Of a stretch of DNA of 64,000 nt, positions 26,166 through 35,736 are shown piece by piece. Both the position numbers and the translations under genes were made by a program. The stretch is from Firmicutes bacterium HGW-Firmicutes-7 (GTDB lineage Bacteria > Bacillota > Clostridia > Lachnospirales > Vallitaleaceae): NCBI GenBank assembly GCA_002841375.1, contig PGZO01000013.1, positions 1 to 64,000 on the forward strand, in the 5' to 3' direction. How positions within the stretch are numbered: the stretch's first letter is position 1; every line of letters starts with the position of its first letter. A model generated the notes under the pieces. That model saw only the letters and a program-made list of their open reading frames with translations, searched no databases and was not told the DNA's origin.

Positions 26166-26408
26166 CTAGATAACACCAGCAATTTTTAAAAGCTTTCTAA
26201 CTGTATCTGAAGGTTGTGCACCGTTTGCTAACCATTTCTTTGCTGCTTCTTCGTCAACTTTTAATTGCATGGTTTCTTTAGTTGGGTCGTAAATACCAAT
26301 CTCTTCGATGAATTTACCATCTCTTGGTGCTCTTGAATCAGCTACTACTATTCTATAAAAAGGAGCTTTCTTAACACCTAATCTTTTCAATCTAATTTTA
26401 ACCGCCAT
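26166..26408 (-). CDS. rpsP: 30S ribosomal protein S16
   Basis: An 80-residue S16 with [27 protein letters not shown] and EIGIYDP. ATG 26408 is set by AAGGAGGTGAAACAG upstream; the frame extends to 26432, but those codons overlap the RBS. It lies between ffh and khpA. Confidence 0.98.
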   Translation of the reverse strand: MAVKIRLKRLGVKKAPFYRIVVADSRAPRDGKFIEEIGIYDPTKETMQLKVDEEAAKKWLANGAQPSDTVRKLLKIAGVI

Positions 26409-26501
26409 CTGTTTCACCTCCTTAATTCCCAAATCATCGCTATACTCTTACGTAATAAGAGCACATCCATCATTTGGGATTTTTAATATCTATTAGGATT
26501 A

Positions 26502-27842
26502 TTATCCCATAAAAGGAAAATTCATTCCTTTTTTGCCTTTTTTACCCTTCATCATACCACCCATTTGCTTCATCATTTTCTTAGACTGTTCAAATTGCTT
26601 AATGAACTTATTTACATCCTGCATATTCGTTCCTGAACCACTAGCAATTCTTTTTTTCCTTGAAGGATTAATTAAGGATGGGTTACCTCTTTCATCCAGT
26701 GTCATGGATAAAATCATCGCTTCAATCTTATTAATTTCTTTATCATCTATTTGAACATTTTTCAATTGACTACCCATACCAGGAATCATATTTATAACAT
26801 CTGAAAATGAACCCATTTTTTTAATTTGCTGCATTTGTTCCAAAAAGTCATCAAAGGTAAATTCAGCTTTTCTGAACTTTCTTTCCATCTCAGCTGCTTT
26901 TTTTTCATCGAGTACATCTTGAGCCTTTTCAATGAGTGTCAAAACATCACCCATGCCAAGAATCCTTGAAGCCATACGTTCTGGGTAAAACACTTCTAAA
27001 TCAGTAAGTTTTTCACCTAGTCCTACAAACTTAATAGGCTTTTTAGTAACTGCTCTTACAGATAAAGCTGCTCCACCTCTTGTATCTCCATCAAGTTTCG
27101 TTAAAATAACGCCATCAATACCAATTTTGTCATTAAAGCTGTTTGCAACATTTACTGCGTCTTGACCAGTCATTGCATCTACAACCAGAAGAATTTCTTG
27201 AGGCTTGACTTCGTCTCTTACCTCTACTAATTCGTCCATCATGGTTTCATCAATATGAAGTCTACCCGCAGTATCAATAATGATAACATCATTATGATTT
27301 TTCTCTGCATGTGCTATCGCTGCCTTTGCAATGTCTACAGGTTGGATTTGATCTCCCATAGCAAATACTGGTATGTCTAATTGCCCCCCTACAACTTGCA
27401 ACTGTTTAATTGCTGCAGGTCTGTAGATGTCGCAAGCTACAAGTAATGGTTTCTTCCCTGATTTTTTAATTTTCCCTGCTAATTTAGCAGTAGTTGTTGT
27501 CTTTCCTGCTCCTTGAAGTCCCACCATCATATAAATAGTAGGTTGTTGCTTCGCATAGGTTAGCTCACTTTCTGTAGCACCCATTAATTGTATGAGCTCT
27601 TCATTTACTATTTTAATGACGTATTGACCAGGATTTAATCCCTCCATAACGTCTTGACCGATTGCTCTTTCTTTTACAGCATTAACAAATTCTTTGACAA
27701 CCTTGAAGTTAACATCGGCTTCTAATAGTGCCATTTTAACTTCCTTCATTGCAGCAGAAACATCCTGTTCTGTTAATCTGCCCTTTCGCTTCAAATTAGC
27801 GAATATGCTTTGAAATTTATCTGATAAACTCTCAAACGCCAT
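26502..27842 (-). CDS. ffh: Signal recognition particle protein Ffh
   Basis: A 446-residue SRP54 GTPase: N domain, G domain with GLQGAGKTTT (near residue 107), DTAGR and TKLDGD, and a methionine-rich M domain ending in MMKQMGGMMKGKKGKKGMN that binds SRP RNA and signal sequences. It works with FtsY (29954) for membrane targeting. The ylxM regulator lies 19 bp upstream. Confidence 0.98.
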   Translation of the reverse strand: MAFESLSDKFQSIFANLKRKGRLTEQDVSAAMKEVKMALLEADVNFKVVKEFVNAVKERAIGQDVMEGLNPGQYVIKIVNEELIQLMGATESELTYAKQQPTIYMMVGLQGAGKTTTTAKLAGKIKKSGKKPLLVACDIYRPAAIKQLQVVGGQLDIPVFAMGDQIQPVDIAKAAIAHAEKNHNDVIIIDTAGRLHIDETMMDELVEVRDEVKPQEILLVVDAMTGQDAVNVANSFNDKIGIDGVILTKLDGDTRGGAALSVRAVTKKPIKFVGLGEKLTDLEVFYPERMASRILGMGDVLTLIEKAQDVLDEKKAAEMERKFRKAEFTFDDFLEQMQQIKKMGSFSDVINMIPGMGSQLKNVQIDDKEINKIEAMILSMTLDERGNPSLINPSRKKRIASGSGTNMQDVNKFIKQFEQSKKMMKQMGGMMKGKKGKKGMNFPFMG

Positions 27843-27861
27843 ATTTGTTGGCCTCCAATTA

Positions 27862-28224
27862 TTACAAATCTTTTAATAAACTTTTAGTAATGTATTCAAT
27901 TCTATTGACTTCTTCAAGCAAGGATTCATCTGTACTACTTAGTTTTCCTTTGATAGCACCTACTAATTTAGCTATTTCTTGAACTCGAGAAGTATTATGA
28001 GCAAACTTTTTGACAAGTTGTAACATTTCTTCAAAATGCCTTAGTTGATGATCGCATCTTTTCAGTGCGTCAAAAACGCCTTGTCGGCTAATATTCATTT
28101 GTTCAGAAATTTCGCCTAACGATAAATCATCAAGATGATAATATCCATATATTTTCTTTTGATTGTCGGTTAATAATTCACCGTAAAAATCATAGAGTAA
28201 TGTTTTTTCAACTATTTCATTCAT
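27862..28224 (-). CDS. ylxM: YlxM-family helix-turn-helix protein
   Basis: A 120-residue sigma-70 region-4-like HTH protein (LSLGEISEQMNISRQGVFDALKR, about residues 34-56) with a helical tail. YlxM proteins are encoded before ffh and are thought to affect SRP expression or function; the mechanism is unclear. It is first gene of the operon behind a consensus promoter. Confidence 0.93.
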   Translation of the reverse strand: MNEIVEKTLLYDFYGELLTDNQKKIYGYYHLDDLSLGEISEQMNISRQGVFDALKRCDHQLRHFEEMLQLVKKFAHNTSRVQEIAKLVGAIKGKLSSTDESLLEEVNRIEYITKSLLKDL

Positions 28225-28262
28225 ACCAATACCTCTGTCAAGGTTAAAAGCTTTACAGTCGT

Positions 28263-28291
28263 ATTATAGAGGATACTGAACTTCTTGTCAA
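28263..28291 (-). promoter_or_regulatory. Consensus sigma-A promoter for ylxM-ffh-rpsP-khpA
   Basis: Minus strand TTGACA (28286-28291), exactly 17 nt, TATAAT (28263-28268). Both boxes are perfect. The leader to ylxM is ~30 nt. Confidence 0.85.
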
Positions 28292-28318
28292 GAATTATTT
28301 GCAAATAAAATCATTTTT

Positions 28319-29218
28319 TTATGAGGAGATGACTTTATTTCTACCACTCCTTTTAGCACTATATAAATTACTATCTACAGAATTTATTATGGTGTCTAAA
28401 CTAGAACTTACATCAAAATCTAAGGTGTGTACACCAAAACTAGTTGTTAAAGCTATCTTTTTTTCATCATATTCAAAAACTCTTTTTTCAATTTTTGTTC
28501 TCATTCTTTCCGCAACTTCAGTAGCACTGTTTTTATCTGTATTTGGGAGACAGATCAAAAATTCTTCTCCGCCATATCTTGCTACCCAATCTTTACCCTC
28601 ACGAGTACAGCTTACTAATTCACTTGCAATTTCCTTAAGAATACAATCCCCAGCTATATGTCCATATGTATCATTAATATTTTTAAAAAAATCAATGTCT
28701 GCCATTATTAGAGATAAGGTTTCTTTTTTAATAGAATTATTGATAATATCTACTTGCAATCTTTCATCAATAAACCGTCTATTAAAAACATTCGTCAAAT
28801 GATCTTTTAACAATAAATTATTCGTATTCGTTATAACACTATGTACATCAACCTCAATTTCGCCATCTTTTTTTACTACTAACATATTTTTACTTACATC
28901 TTTAATTAATTCAACAACAATAGAAGTATCAGACAACACCAATGGTATTGCAGTAACCATATAAATCTTGTCTGCGTTATATTCAATCTTTATAAACACT
29001 TCATTTTCAGTATATGCCCTCAAGGAAACACAATTATCACAAGCTTGATCTTTTTTCCAAAAGTGATGACATATAAGATTGGTTTCAATAATTTTACTTT
29101 CTTGATAATGTAAAACCTTCTTTTTGATTGGTTCAATAATTCTCATAATTTCATATGTTTTCTCTATAAACTTCAAACCAGTTAGTAGTTCTATTAATTC
29201 TTCTTGTTTTAGTCCCAT
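28319..29218 (-). CDS. Diguanylate cyclase with Cys-containing PAS-like sensor domain
   Basis: A 299-residue soluble protein. Residues ~1-115 are a PAS-like domain holding C50-HHFW-x5-C60-DNC63, a metal- or redox-type cluster, and KIEYNADKIYMVTAIPL. Residues ~137-297 are a GGDEF domain with an intact active site YGGEEF (216-220) and LTNVFNRRF. The RxxD inhibitory site is altered: the aligned residues are E207-x-x-D210. It should make cyclic di-GMP in response to a cytosolic signal. No membrane segment is seen. It stands alone with its own promoter; no EAL protein is in the window. The type IV pilus locus is a possible downstream target (inference). Confidence 0.9.
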   Translation of the reverse strand: MGLKQEELIELLTGLKFIEKTYEIMRIIEPIKKKVLHYQESKIIETNLICHHFWKKDQACDNCVSLRAYTENEVFIKIEYNADKIYMVTAIPLVLSDTSIVVELIKDVSKNMLVVKKDGEIEVDVHSVITNTNNLLLKDHLTNVFNRRFIDERLQVDIINNSIKKETLSLIMADIDFFKNINDTYGHIAGDCILKEIASELVSCTREGKDWVARYGGEEFLICLPNTDKNSATEVAERMRTKIEKRVFEYDEKKIALTTSFGVHTLDFDVSSSLDTIINSVDSNLYSAKRSGRNKVISS

Positions 29219-29258
29219 AGTAAATCCTCCACATATGTCATGTAAGTAACAGTAATAT

Positions 29259-29288
29259 ATTATATCATGATTGGCTAAATGATTGCAA
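29259..29288 (-). promoter_or_regulatory. Candidate promoter for the GGDEF gene
   Basis: Minus strand TTGCAA (29283-29288), 18-nt spacer, TATAAT (29259-29264). The leader is ~33 nt. Confidence 0.5.
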
Positions 29289-29347
29289 CGGAACCATATT
29301 CTTAAGCATATAAAAGGTCCCCCTTTAGGTATTGTAGCTAATTTTAA

Positions 29348-29390
29348 AAACTGATATCCTCTACGAATTTATCATAAAAGCTATCAGTTT
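29348..29390 (-). terminator. Terminator after ogt
   Basis: AAACTGATA/TATCAGTTT stem (9 bp) with a long ~25-nt loop, 8 bp past the ogt stop; minus strand continues TTAAAATT. It probably ends the smc-ftsY-ogt transcript. Confidence 0.5.
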
Positions 29391-29398
29391 GATTGTTT

Positions 29399-29893
29399 TT
29401 AGAACTTACGATCAGCCTCAATTTTCAATAGTCCTTCTTTCCGCCAAAGACCACCCGCATAACCTACCAGTTTATTATTAGCACCAATTACTCTATGGCA
29501 AGGTACAATAATTGCTAACTTATTTTTATTATTTGCTCCACCTACTGCTCGTGAAGCTTTTTTGTTTCCAATCTTGTTGGCAATAAACCCATATGACACA
29601 GTTTGACCATAAGGAATTTCTGTTAGTGCTTTCCACACCGATTTTTGAAATTCTGTACCTGAAAAGGTGTATTTTACATCAAAAGTATTTCTCTTTCCTA
29701 AAAAGTACTCCGTTAACTCAACCTTTGCTTGTTGGATGATGGAAGCATTGCTTTCTTCATTCGTTAACGCTTCAACAAAAGAAACACTAATAATTGAATC
29801 ATCACAAGCGCAAATCTCTATGTTGCCAACAGGCGATGATAAGTAGCCATAAAATAAATTACTTTTATTAATTTCATTCACTCTACCGTTCAT
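29399..29893 (-). CDS. ogt: Methylated-DNA-[protein]-cysteine S-methyltransferase
   Basis: A 164-residue suicide repair protein that takes methyl groups from O6-methylguanine. The acceptor is Cys132 in IVPCHRVIG; KASRAVGGANNKN and a wing with YAGGLWRKEGLL complete the active domain. An N-terminal RNase H-like domain is present, as in Ogt types; there is no Ada regulatory part. It follows ftsY by 60 bp. Confidence 0.95.
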   Translation of the reverse strand: MNGRVNEINKSNLFYGYLSSPVGNIEICACDDSIISVSFVEALTNEESNASIIQQAKVELTEYFLGKRNTFDVKYTFSGTEFQKSVWKALTEIPYGQTVSYGFIANKIGNKKASRAVGGANNKNKLAIIVPCHRVIGANNKLVGYAGGLWRKEGLLKIEADRKF

Positions 29894-29953
29894 TTGTTTC
29901 CTCCAATTGAAGTTAATAATAAGCCACTACTATTTCGTATCGAATCATTTTAG

Positions 29954-30901
29954 CTAATGTAAATCATTACTTCCATTATCAAATAATGCATTTGCAAAAT
30001 CCTTCGCATTGAATTTCTGAAGATCCTCAATGCCTTCTCCAACACCAATATATTTAACGGGTATACCTAACTCTGATTGTATGGCAATCGTAATACCACC
30101 TTTCGCCGTACCATCAAGTTTAGTAAGTACAATTCCTGTGATTTCAGTAATTTCTTTAAACTGCTTAGCTTGTTGTAATGCATTTTGTCCTGTTGTACTA
30201 TCAAGTACAAGTAATACTTCTTTATGGGCTTCTTCATAATCTCTGTTAATAATCTTGAAAATCTTTTTAAGCTCTTCCATTAAGTTTTTCTTATTATGAA
30301 GTCTACCAGCTGTGTCGCATATTAACAAATCTGCATTTCTTGCTTTCGCAGCTTGTACGCCATCATAAACTACAGCACCTGGATCAGAATTTTCTTGTTG
30401 TGCAATAATTTCTACTGAGGCACGATTAGCCCACTCAGCCAATTGCTCTATCGCAGCAGCTCTAAACGTATCTGCTGCAGCAACAATAACCTTTTTTTTA
30501 TCTTGCTTATACTGATACGCTAACTTTCCAATCGTTGTTGTTTTACCTACACCATTCACACCTACGACTAAAATAACTGATTTTTTTTGGGTAAAATCAT
30601 AGGCATCCTCGCCAATCGTCATAATCTCTTCTATTTCTTCTTTTAATAAACCTCTTACTTCAAGAGGATCTTTTATCTTTCGTGCTTTAACTTTTTCTTT
30701 TAAATCTTGAATAATCTTTATTGAAGTGTTAACACCTAAATCTGCTATAATCAAGGCTTCCTCAAGCTCTTCATAAAAATCATCATCAATTTTAGTAAAA
30801 CCACTAAATACTTGCTCAACTGAATTCATCATATTGGCTTTCGTTTTTGATAATCCACTTACGAGCTTCGTAAAAAACCCTTGTTTTTTCTCTTCTGACA
30901 T
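29954..30901 (-). CDS. ftsY: Signal recognition particle receptor FtsY
   Basis: A 315-residue SRP receptor GTPase without the long acidic domain of E. coli FtsY. NG domain with GVNGVGKTTT (about residue 112), DTAGRLHNKKNLMEELKK and LTKLDGTAKGG. It pairs with Ffh at the membrane. It begins 13 bp after smc, as in B. subtilis. Confidence 0.98.
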   Translation of the reverse strand: MSEEKKQGFFTKLVSGLSKTKANMMNSVEQVFSGFTKIDDDFYEELEEALIIADLGVNTSIKIIQDLKEKVKARKIKDPLEVRGLLKEEIEEIMTIGEDAYDFTQKKSVILVVGVNGVGKTTTIGKLAYQYKQDKKKVIVAAADTFRAAAIEQLAEWANRASVEIIAQQENSDPGAVVYDGVQAAKARNADLLICDTAGRLHNKKNLMEELKKIFKIINRDYEEAHKEVLLVLDSTTGQNALQQAKQFKEITEITGIVLTKLDGTAKGGITIAIQSELGIPVKYIGVGEGIEDLQKFNAKDFANALFDNGSNDLH

Positions 30902-30914
30902 AATATTTCCTTTC

Positions 30915-33900
30915 TTAATCTTCTATGGAATCTTCTAATAATTTAACTGATACTTGGGTAGATACACCCTTTTCTTGCATCGTAATACCATATAGGGAAT
31001 CTGCAGCTTCCATAGTACCTCTACGATGTGTAATAATAATAAACTGTGTATTTTTAGCAAGCTTTTTAAGATAATTAGCAAACCTTGCTACATTAGAATC
31101 ATCTAGAGCTGCTTCTATTTCATCTAAAACGCAAAATGGTGATGGTTTTAAGCTTTGAATTGCAAAAAGCAAAGCGATGGCAGTAAAAGCTTTTTCACCG
31201 CCTGAAAGCAAATTCATGCTTTGAAGCTTCTTCCCTGGTGGCTGAGCAATAAGCTCGATTCCTGATTGTAAAATATCTTCACCAACAGATATTTCAAGCA
31301 TTGCCTTTCCTCCACCAAATAATTCGCGAAATACTTCGTTAAATTTAATAGAAATCTCTTTAAATTTATGTTTAAATTGCTCAATCATCTGTTGATGTAG
31401 GTCTTCAATAACCTTTTTAAGCATTTCCTCAGCTCTAAGTAAATCTTCCTTTTGTTCCATAAGAAAGCTATATCTTTCCGATACAGACTTAAAGTCTTCT
31501 ATTGCATTAACGTTAACATCTCCAAGTTCTTTAATACTAGATTTTATTTCCGCAATCATTTTTTTCAAGGAGGTTACTGAACCCAACGATTCATCCTTAT
31601 AGGATAAGGCATTATTTAAAGTTAATTCATACTCGTTCCACATATAATCTATTTGACTTTCTCTTTGAATTTCAAATTTATCCTTTGAGTTTTGCAACCT
31701 TAGTATATCTTTTTCTAGTAAATTAATTCTTTCATTTTGTTCTTCTCGAAGTTTATATAGGCTTTGTTGTTCTTCTGACACTTTTTGTTTGTTTACTTGA
31801 AGCGTTTCAATATCCTTTTGAACTTCAACTAGCTTCATTTCCAATTCCTTCATTTCTACTTCGAAACCAAGGATTAATTTTTTCTTTTCAATAATATCTT
31901 TATTACTTACTTCTATCTCCTTGAGATTTTGAGAAATTTGATTAGTAATTTCTGATAGATCTCTATTCATTCTCGTCGTATTTTCTACTGTATTTTCAAG
32001 CTGTTGTTTCAGCGTTGATACCTCAACTCTCATAACAGTAAGTTCTTCTGATAATTTATCCTTAAGTGTTTTCTTTTCTTGAATCTCGTCGGTCAACTGT
32101 TTAACCGAGTTTTCATCAGTACTATTCTCAGCTTGCGTACCTTCTAGTAATTGTTCTAACTCTGAAGTTGATTTTATAATTTGTTCTTCTTGACCTAGGA
32201 GCTGTTCTTGCTCAGCTGTAATTTCATTTTGTTCTTCTTTGTATTGCTCCTGTTCCTTTTCAAGCTGCTTTAACTTTAGAGTAAAATCATTTATGGATAG
32301 ACTGAATTCATATTCTTGCTTTGCAATGGTTTCAATCTCTTTTTTATTATTGGAGTAATCATCATGCAAAAGTTGATATTGTTTTTTTAAATCCTCCAAC
32401 TCTTTACTGAAAAGATCAATTTGCTTTTCATAATTTTCCATATCCCTTTTTCTAGAAAGAAACTGATTGCTCCCGTTCTTGTGGGCACCCCCAGTTAAAG
32501 AACCACCTGGATGAATCAAATCTCCAGCTAGTGTAACTATTTTCAAGGAATAATTGTATTTTTTTGCTATTGTAATAGCATGATCAATATGATCCACAAC
32601 TACAACTCGTCCTAATAGATATTCAATCACTTGAGCAAAACGTTTTTCACAGTTTACCAGTTCTGAACCAAAACCTACAAATCCTACCTCTTTCTTTAGC
32701 AATGGTCTATGTATCTCTCTATTTTTAACACTTGTAATTGGCAAAAACGTAGCTCTACCATATTTATTATTCTTCAAATATTGAATTAAACTTTTTGCTG
32801 TTGTTTCATCATCTGTAACGATATTTTGAACACTTCCACCAAGCGCAATTTCAATTGCTGTTTCATAGGTTTTATTCACTTGAATCAAATCAGCGACAAC
32901 ACCCATAATACCCTTGTGTTCAACAGAGGCTTTCTTCTTAAGTTCCATTATTTTTTTTATACTAAAGCTATAACCTTCATAATGATCTGCCATTTCACTT
33001 AGTGCTTTAAACTTAGACTGAGTTTTATGTAATTGCTCGCTTTTTTCTCGTACTTCTTGATCTTGTTTTGAGATTTCAATTTCTTTTTCTACTATTGCAT
33101 TTTTTAACATATCTTTTTGTACTGCAAGTTTTTGTTGACTCACAAGCGTTTCATCAAGTTGAATTTGATGATCTTGTACAAAAGATAACCTTTTATTATG
33201 TGTTTGGGTTAAAATCATCTTACGTGAATCTAATGTTACTTTTCTAGCTTCAACATTTTCAAGCATTGTATGATATCTTTGAAGCTTCGTTTTTACGTTT
33301 GATATCTCATTTAAGCGTTCTATTCTATTTGTTTGAATTTGATCAATTTTATACTCATCCTCTAAAATAATTGCTCCAAACTGTTCAAATTCGCTCTGTT
33401 TTTTTGTTAGTACAAATTCTTTTTCCTTACAGCTTTCTTTCAATTCTTCTAGGCTATCTAAATAAGATGTTTTTTCAACCTGGTTGCGTTCTTTTTTTAA
33501 TTCTAGTTCTTGGTTTAGGTTTTGAATACGCTCGCAATTTTTACCTAGATTAGAGATTTGCTCTTTTACAAGTTCCATACTACTTTCTTTTTTTTCTTTA
33601 TCTATTGCAAAATGTGTTGCAATTTCCTTCTTTGAATCTATTTGCTGCTCTAGCTTTTCCAAATTAGTTCCAAGCTTAGTATATTGTTCTTTTATCTTGT
33701 CGTTCCCAGCTCGAAATTCTTCTATTTGTCCACTCGTAATATTTTCTTTTTCTACTATCTCATCAATACTATTATTTAGTTTTTCTGATTCATGAATAAA
33801 AATATTCACTTCATACTTCTTTAATTGTTCTTTATAATCTAGAAATTGTTTAGCAACATATGCTTGATCTTTAAGCGCTTCTTGTTGACCATGTAATTCT

Positions 33901-34487
33901 CTTACGATGTCATTTATTCTAACAAGATTTTGCTTTTCCTCATCAAGGTTTTTCTCAGCAACCATCTTTCTTTTTTTGAATTTAACAATACCTGTGGCCT
34001 CATCAAAAAGCTCTCTTCGATCATCCGGTTTGGAAGACAATATTTTATCAATTTGACCTTGTCCAATTATCGAATAGCCTTCTTTTCCAACACCCGTATC
34101 CATAAACAACTCATGGATATCCTTTAAGCGACATTCTACACCGTTTATAGAGTATTCGCTTTCTCCTGAACGATAGACACGTCTAGATATCGTTACCTCG
34201 GAATAGTCAATTAGCATCTTCATGTCATGGTTATCTATAGTAAGATCAACTTGACAATAGCCCAAAGGCTTTCGTGTTTCAGTTCCAGCAAAAATAACGT
34301 CTTGCATTTTAGCACCACGAAGAAGTTTCGCACTCTGCTCACCTAAAACCCATCTAACAGCATCAGCTATATTGCTTTTTCCACTACCGTTAGGTCCAAC
34401 AATTGCTGTTATACCCTCGTCGAACTTAAAAACCATCTTTTGAGCAAAAGATTTAAAACCATACATTTCAACACTTTTTAAATACAT
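30915..34487 (-). CDS. smc: Chromosome partition protein SMC
   Basis: An 1190-residue SMC ATPase. Walker A GPNGSGKSN at residues 31-39, two long coiled-coil arms (about 165-500 and 680-1020), a hinge around 510-670 (GVVADLIQVN, GGSVQNIVTDD, LTGGA), and the C-terminal signature LLSGGEKAFTA with Walker B FCVLDEIEAALDD. It forms the condensin ring with ScpA and ScpB, which are not in this window. It is full length with no frameshift. Confidence 0.98.
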   Translation of the reverse strand: MYLKSVEMYGFKSFAQKMVFKFDEGITAIVGPNGSGKSNIADAVRWVLGEQSAKLLRGAKMQDVIFAGTETRKPLGYCQVDLTIDNHDMKMLIDYSEVTISRRVYRSGESEYSINGVECRLKDIHELFMDTGVGKEGYSIIGQGQIDKILSSKPDDRRELFDEATGIVKFKKRKMVAEKNLDEEKQNLVRINDIVRELHGQQEALKDQAYVAKQFLDYKEQLKKYEVNIFIHESEKLNNSIDEIVEKENITSGQIEEFRAGNDKIKEQYTKLGTNLEKLEQQIDSKKEIATHFAIDKEKKESSMELVKEQISNLGKNCERIQNLNQELELKKERNQVEKTSYLDSLEELKESCKEKEFVLTKKQSEFEQFGAIILEDEYKIDQIQTNRIERLNEISNVKTKLQRYHTMLENVEARKVTLDSRKMILTQTHNKRLSFVQDHQIQLDETLVSQQKLAVQKDMLKNAIVEKEIEISKQDQEVREKSEQLHKTQSKFKALSEMADHYEGYSFSIKKIMELKKKASVEHKGIMGVVADLIQVNKTYETAIEIALGGSVQNIVTDDETTAKSLIQYLKNNKYGRATFLPITSVKNREIHRPLLKKEVGFVGFGSELVNCEKRFAQVIEYLLGRVVVVDHIDHAITIAKKYNYSLKIVTLAGDLIHPGGSLTGGAHKNGSNQFLSRKRDMENYEKQIDLFSKELEDLKKQYQLLHDDYSNNKKEIETIAKQEYEFSLSINDFTLKLKQLEKEQEQYKEEQNEITAEQEQLLGQEEQIIKSTSELEQLLEGTQAENSTDENSVKQLTDEIQEKKTLKDKLSEELTVMRVEVSTLKQQLENTVENTTRMNRDLSEITNQISQNLKEIEVSNKDIIEKKKLILGFEVEMKELEMKLVEVQKDIETLQVNKQKVSEEQQSLYKLREEQNERINLLEKDILRLQNSKDKFEIQRESQIDYMWNEYELTLNNALSYKDESLGSVTSLKKMIAEIKSSIKELGDVNVNAIEDFKSVSERYSFLMEQKEDLLRAEEMLKKVIEDLHQQMIEQFKHKFKEISIKFNEVFRELFGGGKAMLEISVGEDILQSGIELIAQPPGKKLQSMNLLSGGEKAFTAIALLFAIQSLKPSPFCVLDEIEAALDDSNVARFANYLKKLAKNTQFIIITHRRGTMEAADSLYGITMQEKGVSTQVSVKLLEDSIED

Positions 34488-34843
34488 CTATTTATCCTCA
34501 CGATTTCTTATGTCGCTTTTCTAGTTGCTACGCTTCTTGATTTAGTCAATGATACAAAGTCACCCCACCTAAGAGGTGAAACTTCCTTCGTTAGATTAAT
34601 TGGTTGTTTTGCAAACAATACGAACAAAATAGGCTGACATATGTCAGCTCAATTTTTTGCTTACTAGGAAACCTTTCATGAAATATATTCACCAACTAGA
34701 ATGAAATGAAACATGAAAGTCTCGACGTCACAGTTCAAGTTAATTTCGCAGGAAAATTCTGCCTAAGCGTGACTTTCGTATTGTTACAATATATATTGAA
34801 CGATCTGTAATTATAATAATTATAAATTGTTCACTATCCATCG
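34488..34843. other. rnc-smc intergenic region
   Basis: 356 bp without a gene. It holds a palindrome (34633-34648), an inverted pairing CACC/GGTG near 34570, a GAAAGTC...GACTTTC long-range pairing (about 34715-34771) around GCAG/CTGC, and a short piece at 34501-34521 (minus GAAAAGCGACATAA) that resembles family-2 repeats. No convincing smc promoter is seen. Confidence 0.5.
34633..34648 (-). terminator. Palindromic hairpin after rnc
   Basis: Perfect GCTGACAT/ATGTCAGC, followed on the plus strand by TCAATTTTTT and on the minus strand by CTATTTTGTT. It is ~195 bp from the rnc stop. The U-tract is better on the plus strand. Confidence 0.4.
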
Positions 34844-35530
34844 CTATGTTAGTTTTTTAATTGCATCTGATGCTGCCTCTTGTTCAGCAGCTTTTTTACT
34901 TCTGCCTGAGCCTTCACCAATTACTCTATTTTTATGTCTTACTTCAACCTCAAATATTTTGTTATGATCTGGTCCACTTTCAGTTACAACAACATATTCT
35001 AATGGCTTTTCACTGACTTTTTGTATTAGCTCTTGCAAGTGAGTTTTGCTATCTACAAAAAGTTTTTTCTTTTCCACATCCTTAAGAAGTGTATTATATA
35101 CGAATTCTGTAGTTGCCTCAAGTCCACCATCTAAATAAATCGCTCCAATTAGCGCTTCAATTGTATCTGATAATACAGATGATCTATTCCTTCCGCCCGA
35201 GTTTTCTTCACCTTTACCTAACATAATAAAATCTCCTAAGTGGATCTCTTTAGAAAATTTAGCTAATGTTGGCTCACAAACAATACTCGCTCTAAGCTTC
35301 GTTAGTTCTCCTTCTAGCATATCAGGATACTTAATAAAGAGATAATAGCTCGTAACAATTTCAAGAACTGCATCTCCTAAAAACTCTAAACGTTCATTAT
35401 TTTCTTCTTTAGCCATTTTATTCTCATTTGCATAAGAACTATGTACTAGTGCTTGTTCAAGCAATTTGATATTCTCAAATTGATAACCTATATTTGTTTG
35501 AAACTGTTCTAGCTTACACTCAACTATCAT
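34844..35530 (-). CDS. rnc: Ribonuclease III
   Basis: A 228-residue RNase III that cuts double-stranded RNA, including rRNA precursors. The catalytic signature NERLEFLGDAVLEI lies near residue 43 and the second acidic cluster in VLSDTIEALIGAIYLDGG; the C-terminal double-strand RNA-binding domain ends GRSKKAAEQEAASDA. Long hairpins such as the element at 25733-25858 are plausible substrates (inference). Confidence 0.98.
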   Translation of the reverse strand: MIVECKLEQFQTNIGYQFENIKLLEQALVHSSYANENKMAKEENNERLEFLGDAVLEIVTSYYLFIKYPDMLEGELTKLRASIVCEPTLAKFSKEIHLGDFIMLGKGEENSGGRNRSSVLSDTIEALIGAIYLDGGLEATTEFVYNTLLKDVEKKKLFVDSKTHLQELIQKVSEKPLEYVVVTESGPDHNKIFEVEVRHKNRVIGEGSGRSKKAAEQEAASDAIKKLT

Positions 35531-35634
35531 AATACTCCCACCTTTATTAAATTCTTCTGTCAGTCATCCCGACTGCCATATCATGGAATCAATTATAACA
35601 CAATTATTTAAAAGCTACAAGATTACTAGTACAA

Positions 35635-35685
35635 GAAAATCGGCTGGAATTAATAAGCCTTTTCGTTATATATCTGCCGCTTTTC
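35635..35685 (-). repeat. Short interspersed repeat, family 2, copy R2
   Basis: 51 bp with near-inverted ends, read on the minus strand: GAAAAGCGGC ... GCCGATTTTC. It shares the 16-mer GAAAAGCGGCAGATAT and AGCCGATTTT with copy R1 (42030-42109), but lacks R1's inner hairpin. It lies upstream of acpP's terminator, in the acpP-rnc gap. Confidence 0.65.
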
Positions 35686-35700
35686 CAGTCGCTCCTAATT

Positions 35701-35736
35701 AACAACAAAAGCGTTCTTTCGAACGCTTTTGTTGTT
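35701..35736 (-). terminator. Terminator overlapping the acpP stop codon
   Basis: Perfect 16-bp stem AACAACAAAAGCGTTC/GAACGCTTTTGTTGTT with a 4-nt loop. Its upstream arm includes bases of the acpP stop codon (35735-35737). The stem itself ends T-rich in both directions. Confidence 0.8.
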
